This document shows, in pieces, positions 1 through 6,718 of a stretch of 7,215 nt of DNA (position 1 is the first letter of the stretch; every line of letters begins with the position of its first letter). The position numbers were made by a program, and so were the translations under genes. The notes under the pieces are model-generated. The model made no database searches, was not told the DNA's origin, and saw nothing but the letters and a program-made list of their open reading frames with translations. Where the stretch lies: positions 1 to 7,215 of the forward strand of contig JAOUKW010000213.1 in the NCBI GenBank assembly GCA_029882335.1, given 5' to 3'. The stretch comes from Candidatus Heimdallarchaeota archaeon. Lineage in GTDB: Archaea; Asgardarchaeota; Heimdallarchaeia; Heimdallarchaeales; Kariarchaeaceae.

Positions 1-2
1 TC

Positions 3-3000
3 TTTTTTAATGCCATCGTACCAAGTATTCTATTCATTGTATCTATATTAGTATATTTTGTGATCAGTAATTCTGTAAATTTCTCTAAACCGTCTAAATT
101 TGCAATACTATATTCATTATTACTAGTCGAGTATGCTATACTTGGACTAGGTATTCGTATTGATTTACTTGATCTTAACGATAAATATCAAATTTTATCA
201 CAAGGCTTCATTATATCTACAATTTTTATATCTCTTTTAGTTGGGTTAATTTTACATTTCTTTCCGAACTACTTTCATATTTCTGGTAATGCGAATTTTA
301 TAGCAGGATTGGTGACTTTAATAAATGCTGGTTTCTTCATCTTTTTTATATTATCTGGAAATTGGGCTGTAATCGCTTCATTTGCGGGATATTTTCTGTT
401 CATTATTGCCTTAAAAGTACCAAATATACCTGATTTTGAAAGAATTAGGCTGAATCAACAAGGATTATTTGGAAATATTGTAATTTTATGTGGTGCTCTC
501 CTATTGTATCGTTTTGATAATTCAACAATTATCTTGAAGGGTATAAATTATGGGAGTACATTGGTATATCTTTCCTTTGTAGGAGTATCAAGTATATCAA
601 TGTATATTATGAGATCAAAAATAGTAATTGGGAGAGTAAATGCTCCAACAAGAAATATAGAGGATTACCCAAATTTTGTTGTTCGTCTCTTATTAAAATT
701 TGAAGGAAAATTATTAGAGAATCAAGAAGTATCCTACGCTGGTTTTATCAGTATTACATATTATGTATTTCAAGGAGTTAATTATCGTATTTCTCAAGGT
801 TCTGTGATAATGCTTGTTTTTATGTTAATTTCTCCAGTATTAATAATTTCTTCGTATTTAGCACGAAAGGGTCATTGGGCCAAATTAATTCCTGCTTTAT
901 TAACAGTGGCTATAACTCCATTGACTATGACTTCGCCAGCCAATTTATATCTAGTCATGATGGTTTTTATTGGATATATCCTATTGTGTACCTTACTTAA
1001 TCATAAGGATAGAGTTCATACACATGTTAGGGAAATAGATAGAGTGTTCCAGAGGGATATCGCACTCTGGACTGTTCTCTTTTTCATCGTATTTCACTCT
1101 ATACGATTGGGTGGTGATGAACTATTATTATTTGTTACATATCTGGCCATGCTTCTAAGTTCATTATATACAAATTGGGTTAGAAAGGAGTTTTATGCAA
1201 GTGGAATTATAATTCTTATATTTTCAGTTATAATTTCGAGATCTGTGGATAGTCTTGTAGTACTCTATTTAAGTGGAATTTCAATTCTTAGTGTTTCTAT
1301 ATTCTTCATTTTTCAACATTTATCTATTCGAGACAATTCCCAACCTGAGGTAATATATCCAACATGGTTTAAACCTTTGGCAGAAGTATTGAGCATAAAT
1401 ATCGATATTACAAAAACGGATATCATGAGGATTAAAAACTTTCTACCTGTTTTGGCAACCTTATTATTAAGAATACCAAGCAATTTTGAATTTGAATTTA
1501 CTTATTTTGTTTGGTATGTGCTAATGGCTGTTATTAGTATTATTTTGATTGAATTTAGTAAATTTGATATAAAATCTGGTACAACACTATTGGTAATTTT
1601 TGTTATATTTGATTTCGGTTTACCACTAACTAATACAGTTCAAGATGCAATAATTTTAACAATCGGTTATTTAATAGTTATGGCGTATGTCACATATAGG
1701 ATATCATCCTTTAATACTGAAAACAAGAATAATTTGGTTTATCTTGGAATATTTATTGCTTGTTCGGCATATATTCATACCGATAAAATTGGAATTTATC
1801 ATCCAATTGTATTATTTGTATTCCTGAGCTTAAGCTGCTTGCTAATGTATTTTGCAATGAAAATGACACAAAATCAATTTTCAGGAGTGCCTGTTTTAAT
1901 GATTTTTGTTATTTATTCAATTGAAAACTTAGTAATTCAAGGATTTGAATTTGGTTTTAATTTTCTTATATATTTGGGAATTGGATTATACGGAATCCTT
2001 GTTTATAGACAAACAGATACTATTAATCAAATCAAGGAAATTATAATATCCATTACTTTCATAATCAATTATATTCTCAATCCTATTAAAGACAGTTTCA
2101 ATCCACTCTCTGGAAGCTTAATTGGATCACTTGAATTTTTAATTGTTCTGTATATTGTTATCATAATGATTTTATTACAATTAAAAGTCTCCAATCAAAG
2201 TGCAAAATTTATTACCGGTTTAATGGTGATCATAGGTGCTTGGACAGTCTCTGGAACAACTTTGATATCTCCAAAACTTCTATTCCTATCTCTCTTAATT
2301 TTTCAACTTATATCTAAATCAAGAATTTTAAAAGGAGAGGAACAGCACCAAACTACACACTTTGTAATAATGTTGCTAATATCTGTATTTCTATTCTATA
2401 ACCCCATGAATTTATTAGCCTTACTTTGTATATTATTAATTATCAGTATATTATCTATAGATATTGATTATCTTCTAGATCGTGCTGATAAAGGAATGGT
2501 ATCACTATTTTTTGCATTGATGTTATTAATAATCTCAATAGGGCAATCTGATATATCTTTTGTTCGGATTTATTACAGTGTAGCTTTATTGTTAATTTGT
2601 CCGTTAATAATATTGGGAACTTTGGATACTCATAAAGACAATTCAATAATTTATTATTTATCAGTATCTTTATCGCTTATGATTTTATTCATTCATTCTT
2701 TGGTACTTCAACATAGTTATATTAAGGTAGATATGTTAGTGGCCATAATTTCTGAGCGACAATTTATAGGTATTAATGTTTTACCTGTTTTAATAAGTTT
2801 ATCTTGGGTGATTTGGAATGTTACAAGTAAAAATCAGAAATTATTTGCTATTATTGCAATTACATGTATTACTTTGTTACTCCCAGTAGAGATTGCATTA
2901 CTTGGTGTATTCACTCTTTTTGGAAATATAATTTTATTCTTCTTGAGATCATTTACTGAATTAGATAAACCTGATATAGTTGCAAATATTATGTTTGGAA

Positions 3001-4322
3001 TATCAACAATTATCCTAGGTATAAAATATGGTTCTAGTGACTCAATATGGGAATTATTACCAAGTATGACACTGACATTGCAAAATTCATGGATAATCAT
3101 TTATATTATATGGTTTGTATCTTCAGTAATCTCCATTCTTGGTTCAGGTTTGGTTATCTCTATTGATGATGAAAATCCTGTAATCTTTCAGGGTGTACAT
3201 AACGCATTTTCATTTACATGGATTGTATTATCAATTGGTAGTGCATTTTGGTTCAATATCAGTGGCATTTATTTAATGATCAACCTTCACATAATATTTG
3301 CATTATTATCCGTTTTATTGGTTATTTTCAGTAGTAAGGAAAAGCAAATAACATCAAGTATGTTAAATCTCGTGGTACTTGCTGTTTCTATTTATATAAC
3401 CTTGTCTGGTATTTTTATATTCAATATTTCAGAACAGCAAATTTATGGAATTAAAGTTTCTGAAATTATGGTTGGACTAGTACTTATTCCCGTGACTACT
3501 GGTGCATTTTTATTGATGAGACAAAATAGTAATGATACAGAGGTTAAATTAGATAGTTTTGTCATCTTTCTTTCAATACTCGGTGCAATTCCTCTATCTT
3601 TTGTAATTTACTTAACTTTTATATATCATGGACAAGGAATTTTAGTAATCCCTTATTTAATTCTACTTTTTGGTTTCATCAAGGTGAGTATGGACAATAA
3701 TGATATGGTTTTAGCAGCAATCTCCGTTATTGCTTTTGATTACTTTGTTTATAGTTTTGGAGTATTCAATAAATTTCTTACTTTGAAATTTGGATCAAAT
3801 AATTATGATTTGATACCTTCATATTTGGTGGTATTAATAATTTCAAGTTTACTATTAATTACTATAACCAGTAGAGATGAGATTAAAAGAGGAACAAATA
3901 AGGCACATGATACGATAATCTACATATCTTTATTTTTAATTCTCTGGATTATAGTAATAATTGATCCTGGGTATTCTTCTTATTACAGTTTATCCGTGAA
4001 TCGAACAATTGCCACTTTACTATTCGCTATTTTTGGAACATTAATAAATATCTATGGAATTAAATTTGCTAAAAAACAAATTGAAAATATCGGTCTTGGG
4101 GTCATTCTCCTTAATATCCTAAGAGTGGCATTCTTATTCTTCGGCAATTTAATCAATGGTGTAGAAACTAGATTGTCATTAACATTGATATCTGCAGGTA
4201 CATTGACAGTGATGATATTTATGGTGGTTGGCATAAAAAATCTATCTCAAAGGGAAAACTTAGGTTCAATAATGAAAATATTCTTTGAACCCATTAAGAA
4301 GGAAGTTGAGCAGGATGAGTGA
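3..4322 (+). CDS. Giant polytopic membrane protein, 5'-truncated by the window edge
   Basis: Function unknown. I read 1439 residues with about 40-46 hydrophobic segments of 17-25 residues separated by short loops, so nearly the whole protein lies in the membrane. GTG at 60 is not a convincing start: the frame stays open to base 3, and the 19 preceding codons (FFNAIVPSILFIVSILVYF) form another hydrophobic helix. The real start lies upstream of the window. Longer charged loops occur near bases 615-790 (R/K-rich, then amphipathic), 1000-1065 (rich in H, R, D) and 1340-1450. The last ~28 residues form a charged, probably cytosolic tail. I see no transporter, enzyme or nucleotide-binding motif and no extracellular domain. 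The final helices (GLGVILLNILRVAFLF, then a short loop with R, then another helix) faintly recall the C-terminus of DUF2339-type polytopic proteins, but that is a weak impression. The stop codon overlaps the next gene by 8 bases. Confidence 0.9.
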   Translation, partial: FFNAIVPSILFIVSILVYFVISNSVNFSKPSKFAILYSLLLVEYAILGLGIRIDLLDLNDKYQILSQGFIISTIFISLLVGLILHFFPNYFHISGNANFIAGLVTLINAGFFIFFILSGNWAVIASFAGYFLFIIALKVPNIPDFERIRLNQQGLFGNIVILCGALLLYRFDNSTIILKGINYGSTLVYLSFVGVSSISMYIMRSKIVIGRVNAPTRNIEDYPNFVVRLLLKFEGKLLENQEVSYAGFISITYYVFQGVNYRISQGSVIMLVFMLISPVLIISSYLARKGHWAKLIPALLTVAITPLTMTSPANLYLVMMVFIGYILLCTLLNHKDRVHTHVREIDRVFQRDIALWTVLFFIVFHSIRLGGDELLLFVTYLAMLLSSLYTNWVRKEFYASGIIILIFSVIISRSVDSLVVLYLSGISILSVSIFFIFQHLSIRDNSQPEVIYPTWFKPLAEVLSINIDITKTDIMRIKNFLPVLATLLLRIPSNFEFEFTYFVWYVLMAVISIILIEFSKFDIKSGTTLLVIFVIFDFGLPLTNTVQDAIILTIGYLIVMAYVTYRISSFNTENKNNLVYLGIFIACSAYIHTDKIGIYHPIVLFVFLSLSCLLMYFAMKMTQNQFSGVPVLMIFVIYSIENLVIQGFEFGFNFLIYLGIGLYGILVYRQTDTINQIKEIIISITFIINYILNPIKDSFNPLSGSLIGSLEFLIVLYIVIIMILLQLKVSNQSAKFITGLMVIIGAWTVSGTTLISPKLLFLSLLIFQLISKSRILKGEEQHQTTHFVIMLLISVFLFYNPMNLLALLCILLIISILSIDIDYLLDRADKGMVSLFFALMLLIISIGQSDISFVRIYYSVALLLICPLIILGTLDTHKDNSIIYYLSVSLSLMILFIHSLVLQHSYIKVDMLVAIISERQFIGINVLPVLISLSWVIWNVTSKNQKLFAIIAITCITLLLPVEIALLGVFTLFGNIILFFLRSFTELDKPDIVANIMFGISTIILGIKYGSSDSIWELLPSMTLTLQNSWIIIYIIWFVSSVISILGSGLVISIDDENPVIFQGVHNAFSFTWIVLSIGSAFWFNISGIYLMINLHIIFALLSVLLVIFSSKEKQITSSMLNLVVLAVSIYITLSGIFIFNISEQQIYGIKVSEIMVGLVLIPVTTGAFLLMRQNSNDTEVKLDSFVIFLSILGAIPLSFVIYLTFIYHGQGILVIPYLILLFGFIKVSMDNNDMVLAAISVIAFDYFVYSFGVFNKFLTLKFGSNNYDLIPSYLVVLIISSLLLITITSRDEIKRGTNKAHDTIIYISLFLILWIIVIIDPGYSSYYSLSVNRTIATLLFAIFGTLINIYGIKFAKKQIENIGLGVILLNILRVAFLFFGNLINGVETRLSLTLISAGTLTVMIFMVVGIKNLSQRENLGSIMKIFFEPIKKEVEQDE
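4301..4310 (+). promoter_or_regulatory. Shine-Dalgarno-like site inside the end of the giant membrane gene
   Basis: GGAAGTTGAG resembles the GGAGGTGA core and ends 4 bases before ATG 4315. It supports ATG 4315 as the start of the HEAT/RING protein and translation coupled to the upstream gene. The two standalone genes that follow (5338 and 5642) have no such site, which fits an archaeal pattern of ribosome sites inside operons and leaderless first genes. Confidence 0.5.
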
Positions 4323-5304
4323 GTTTAGTTTAGATGAATTAGCTCGATTGCTTAGTAACAACTTAGAAAAACGAGAAATCATCCACCACATTCTGTTTGA
4401 TGATATCGAAGTTAGAAGAGCAGAGATTTGTCTATTATTAGGGAAAAATAGGATGAATAAATATAATGATCTATTAATTGAGGTTCTTCTCTCTGATGAA
4501 AGTCCGGTTGTCCGGAGTGCTTCATTTTGGTCTTTGTCGTTACTAGGCAATAATGAAGTAACTGAGGTTCTTCTTGAAGCAATGGAAATGGAGGAATCAG
4601 TTGATTGTAAATTATCAATGATTGATATTTTTTTAATTTTTGCAGAACGTATTGGTTTAACTGCAGAACAAATCCAATTTGATCCTCAAATGCAAACATA
4701 TCCGGATAACACGTTAATGGAACAGTATTTTAATAATCCAATACATCAAGATGATGCAATTCAAATTCCCGAGAGTGAGATAATTGATGTAATGACGGAT
4801 AATAAACCTGATAATCAAAGTGACAATAAATCAACTACAATTATTGAGGCTAAAAATAGAATAAAACGGTTATTATTTGAGATAACCGAAAATATTCCCA
4901 TGACATTATCTAGAATGGCACAATTAACAAATGTTACCGAAAATTCTTTAGAAAGATATTTGATTGAGTTAACTTCATTAAATCCAACAGCAGGAGAATA
5001 TTATCAGTTAGAGCAGATTTTTATTAAAAAAACAACTACTATTCAGACAATTATTGATAAAAAGCCTAAACCTTCTATTTATTGTTATTCTTGTGGGACA
5101 TTAGATTCGGTATTTCCATGTACTAGCTGTGGTGAAGGTCTACAATGTATCACATGTCGACTTGTCATAGGAAAAGATGAGGACACCTTACAATGTCAAT
5201 CCTGTTTATTATTTTCACATAAATCACACTTGTTAGAATGGATTAAAATAAAGGGTAGTTGTCCCAATTGTCACAATAATCTCAAACAAAAAGATTTCCA
5301 TTAA
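4315..5304 (+). CDS. HEAT-like / winged-helix / zinc-ribbon / RING-like finger protein
   Basis: 329-residue soluble protein, probably a cytosolic scaffold or partner of the membrane protein encoded just upstream. Residues ~1-115 are paired helices of HEAT type; the segment around SPVVRSASFWSLSLLGNN (63-80) is a good HEAT match. Residues ~125-178 are a polar Asp/Asn-rich linker. Residues ~178-238 look like a winged helix: three helices, then an AGEYYQLEQIFIKK wing. The C-terminus has twelve metal ligands. C257, C260, C269 and C272 form a zinc ribbon. C278, C281, C294, C297, H302, H305, C316 and C319 have RING/RING-CH spacing (C-x2-C-x12-C-x2-C-x4-H-x2-H-x10-C-x2-C), with the family-like stretch HLLEWIKIKGSCPNC. 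I chose ATG 4315 over TTG 4285: it is a better codon, has purine-rich GGAAGTTGAG (4301-4310) upstream, and gives a short ATG/TGA overlap typical of coupling. RING fingers are often ubiquitin E3s, but ligase activity here is unproven; it could be purely structural. Confidence 0.88.
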   Translation: MSEFSLDELARLLSNNLEKREIIHHILFDDIEVRRAEICLLLGKNRMNKYNDLLIEVLLSDESPVVRSASFWSLSLLGNNEVTEVLLEAMEMEESVDCKLSMIDIFLIFAERIGLTAEQIQFDPQMQTYPDNTLMEQYFNNPIHQDDAIQIPESEIIDVMTDNKPDNQSDNKSTTIIEAKNRIKRLLFEITENIPMTLSRMAQLTNVTENSLERYLIELTSLNPTAGEYYQLEQIFIKKTTTIQTIIDKKPKPSIYCYSCGTLDSVFPCTSCGEGLQCITCRLVIGKDEDTLQCQSCLLFSHKSHLLEWIKIKGSCPNCHNNLKQKDFH

Positions 5305-5309
5305 CTTAG

Positions 5310-5321
5310 TTTTTAAATAAT
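5310..5321 (+). promoter_or_regulatory. TATA-like box for the small membrane protein gene
   Basis: TTTTTAAATAAT is centred about 23-24 bases upstream of ATG 5338. No Shine-Dalgarno sequence lies between, so transcription would begin at or near the ATG (leaderless). The T-run at its left side could also help end transcription of the preceding gene. The region is very AT-rich, so chance matches are possible. Confidence 0.4.
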
Positions 5322-5337
5322 ATTTATCATATATTTC

Positions 5338-5586
5338 ATGAAATCAAATTCTCTAAATCCAATAAGTATTACTATTTCGTTATTATTTGCTTGGTCAATT
5401 TACTCACAAATAATGCTAGGTTCATTAATTTCTCATTTTGAGGGTTCATTCATCGGAATGTTGCATTGGTTTTTTGACCATTTATTTCCACTGCTCTTTT
5501 GGGGTATGCTCTTTATCTATCCTAAAAGTATTGATATAATTGTCTCCCATATAAATTCTAATTCTACCCCTTTGCATAAAAGTTAA
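5338..5586 (+). CDS. Small two-helix membrane protein, function unknown
   Basis: 82 residues with two predicted membrane helices: about residues 9-31 (ISITISLLFAWSIYSQIMLG) and about 37-61 (GMLHWFFDHLFPLLFWGMLF). A short loop carrying H and E joins them, and a polar Ser/Asn-rich tail of about 20 residues follows. The second helix is unusually rich in aromatic residues (W, F, H). I recognise no family. It is probably a real gene: it fills the gap between two same-strand genes, has a TATA-like box at leaderless spacing, begins with ATG, and its composition suits a membrane protein. It starts 33 bases after the HEAT/RING gene, so read-through from that operon is also possible. Chance ORFs of this length do occur in AT-rich DNA, so some doubt remains. 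Confidence 0.65.
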   Translation: MKSNSLNPISITISLLFAWSIYSQIMLGSLISHFEGSFIGMLHWFFDHLFPLLFWGMLFIYPKSIDIIVSHINSNSTPLHKS

Positions 5587-5612
5587 CTCGAATATAATCA
5601 TGAATGATAATC

Positions 5613-5620
5613 TATAATTA
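5613..5620 (+). promoter_or_regulatory. TATA-like box for the M28-family enzyme gene
   Basis: TATAATTA is centred about 25-26 bases upstream of ATG 5642, exactly where an archaeal TATA box should sit for a leaderless transcript. No Shine-Dalgarno sequence precedes the ATG. The palindrome GATATATC (5622-5629) lies between box and start and could be an operator, though it is short and AT-rich. Confidence 0.45.
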
Positions 5621-5641
5621 CGATATATCAATTGTAAATCT

Positions 5642-6568
5642 ATGCTAAAGAGGTACAGTATAATATTGGTGTTTATTTTAATTTCATCTTCTCTAGGGAT
5701 TTATCTTTATTTTCGTGATGATAATTCTGCTTTGCATACTTTTCAAGTTAAACCTATTACAGATATTAGTAAAGAACATATTCACCAATTACTTCAAGAT
5801 CAAATAGATATGGGTCCTCGATTACCTGGTAGTGATAGTTCTTTGCAATTCATGTCTTGGTTGCAAGAGGTTATTCCTCAGCCATGGAATATTGAAATTC
5901 AGGCATTTATTTATTTAGGCGTCGAATTAAGGAATTATTGGATAACTATTCCTAACTCCTCACCAACATATGTTATTGGAGCACATTATGATAGTCGTGC
6001 AAAAGCTACAGAAGATCCAGTAAATTCAAATCTTCCAGTTCCTGGTGCAAATGATGGTGCATCTGGTGTTGCAGGAATTATCGAGATGATTAATCATATA
6101 AACAACACAATTCAGTCTGAGATTGGATTTGTTTTATTTGACGCAGAAGATCAAGGAAGTAATGGAATGGCAGGCTGGGATTGGATTGTGGGTTCAAATT
6201 ACTTTGTTGAAAATATGGATCAAAATTTAAAAAATAATATGCAAGCATTCGTATTATTTGATATGATTGCTGATGATGATTTTAAATTGCCGTATGAGGG
6301 TAGAAGCACTGATTATTTAGTCACTCAAATATGGGAAGTTGCTGATTTATTGGGTTATTCATCAGTATTTATTAATGAAAGAGGATATAGTTTAATTGAT
6401 GATCATGAACCTTTTCTTCAAGCAGGAATTCCAAGTATCGATATAATTGATTTTGACTATCCTGAATGGCATACTACTCTAGATGATATGGACGCTGTCT
6501 CTGCAGATAGTATTGCCATTGTAATTGACGTAATTATTAATTGGTTATATAATGTGATATCTCTTTAA
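5642..6568 (+). CDS. Membrane-anchored M28-family zinc enzyme, glutaminyl-cyclase-like
   Basis: 308 residues. An N-terminal signal anchor (hydrophobic ~5-24 after MLKR) would place the enzyme on the outer face of the membrane. The body follows the M28/glutaminyl cyclase order: GPRLPGS (58-64), HYDS (H115, D117), GANDGASG (zinc ligand D138), FDAEDQG (catalytic E169, ligand D170), FVLFD (D207), IDDHEPF (D254) and WHT (zinc ligand H277). In human glutaminyl cyclase the corresponding residues are zinc ligands D159, E202 and H330 and acid triad E201, D248 and D305. All are matched here, with Asp replacing the second Glu, as I recall from bacterial DAED-type enzymes. Members either cyclise N-terminal Gln to pyroglutamate or release N-terminal amino acids; W276 next to H277 and the retained triad favour the cyclase-like group. 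Because H115 also survives, a two-zinc aminopeptidase remains possible. Length is normal for the family. ATG 5642 is the only start that keeps the full anchor. Confidence 0.9.
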   Translation: MLKRYSIILVFILISSSLGIYLYFRDDNSALHTFQVKPITDISKEHIHQLLQDQIDMGPRLPGSDSSLQFMSWLQEVIPQPWNIEIQAFIYLGVELRNYWITIPNSSPTYVIGAHYDSRAKATEDPVNSNLPVPGANDGASGVAGIIEMINHINNTIQSEIGFVLFDAEDQGSNGMAGWDWIVGSNYFVENMDQNLKNNMQAFVLFDMIADDDFKLPYEGRSTDYLVTQIWEVADLLGYSSVFINERGYSLIDDHEPFLQAGIPSIDIIDFDYPEWHTTLDDMDAVSADSIAIVIDVIINWLYNVISL

Positions 6569-6569
6569 C

Positions 6570-6593
6570 GTATTTGTTTTTGATTTCAAATAC
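6570..6593 (+). terminator. Hairpin with T-rich loop after the M28-family gene
   Basis: GTATTTG (6570-6576) and CAAATAC (6587-6593) are perfect 7-base inverted arms around the loop TTTTTGATTT, beginning 2 bases after the stop codon. The stem is weak, but the T-rich non-template stretch is what archaeal termination mainly needs. It could end transcripts of the M28-family gene or of a longer read-through message. Confidence 0.4.
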
Positions 6594-6598
6594 TTTGT

Positions 6599-6662
6599 AA
6601 CCATTTATTAATCAACATAATCTCAAACGATCCTAGAATATGATTTTTGCTCATAAATGGTT
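6599..6662. repeat. Perfect 10-base inverted repeat with 44-base spacer
   Basis: AACCATTTAT (6599-6608) and ATAAATGGTT (6653-6662) are exact reverse complements. The wide spacing makes a pair of binding half-sites or two separate sites on opposite strands more likely than a hairpin. The right arm ends about 11 bases before the more distal TATA-like box of the PadR-TRASH gene, a suitable place for a regulator. Chance occurrence cannot be excluded. Confidence 0.45.
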
Positions 6663-6673
6663 TGTTGTAAAGG

Positions 6674-6704
6674 TTTATTTTAAAGGTGTTAAGACTTTAT
6701 ATTT
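6674..6704 (+). promoter_or_regulatory. Probable promoter of the PadR-TRASH gene
   Basis: Two TATA-like boxes are visible. TTTATTTTAA (6674-6683), preceded by purine-rich TAAAGG, would start transcription near 6704 and leave a leader of about 15 bases containing the short SD-like TTAGGT (6707-6712). TTTATATTTA (6697-6706 region) would start near 6726, downstream of ATG 6719, so a transcript from it could only use the in-frame ATG at 6749. The first box fits the annotated start better. Confidence 0.35.
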
Positions 6705-6718
6705 AATTAGGTAATGTA

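Larger units (their letters stand above)
6569..6718. other. Intergenic region between M28-family gene and PadR-TRASH regulator
   Basis: This is the longest non-coding stretch in the window (150 bases). It holds, in order, the T-rich hairpin (6570-6593), the left arm AACCATTTAT of a perfect inverted repeat (6599-6608), the right arm ATAAATGGTT (6653-6662), and AT-rich promoter-like sequence up to ATG 6719. I find no open frame worth calling and no tRNA-like fold by eye. Confidence 0.6.

Noticed and set aside
4285..4314. TTG at 4285 as the start of the HEAT/RING protein
   Set aside because: The ten extra residues (MNPLRRKLSR) come from sequence already coding for the tail of the membrane protein. 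ATG 4315 has a better codon and an SD-like site at suitable spacing.
2455..4699. Minus-strand open frames opposite the membrane protein and the HEAT/RING gene
   Set aside because: They lie wholly within well-supported plus-strand genes and have no recognisable domains, membrane pattern or start signals of their own.
4783..4845. Asp/Asn-rich stretch as a possible DNA repeat
   Set aside because: The GATAATAAA-like similarity reflects a polar linker (TDNKPDNQSDNKS) in an AT-rich gene; the units are imperfect and not tandem.
5597..5608. Short inverted repeat ATCAT-GA-ATGAT upstream of the M28-family gene
   Set aside because: Five-base arms in AT-rich DNA are expected by chance, and it does not extend further on either side.
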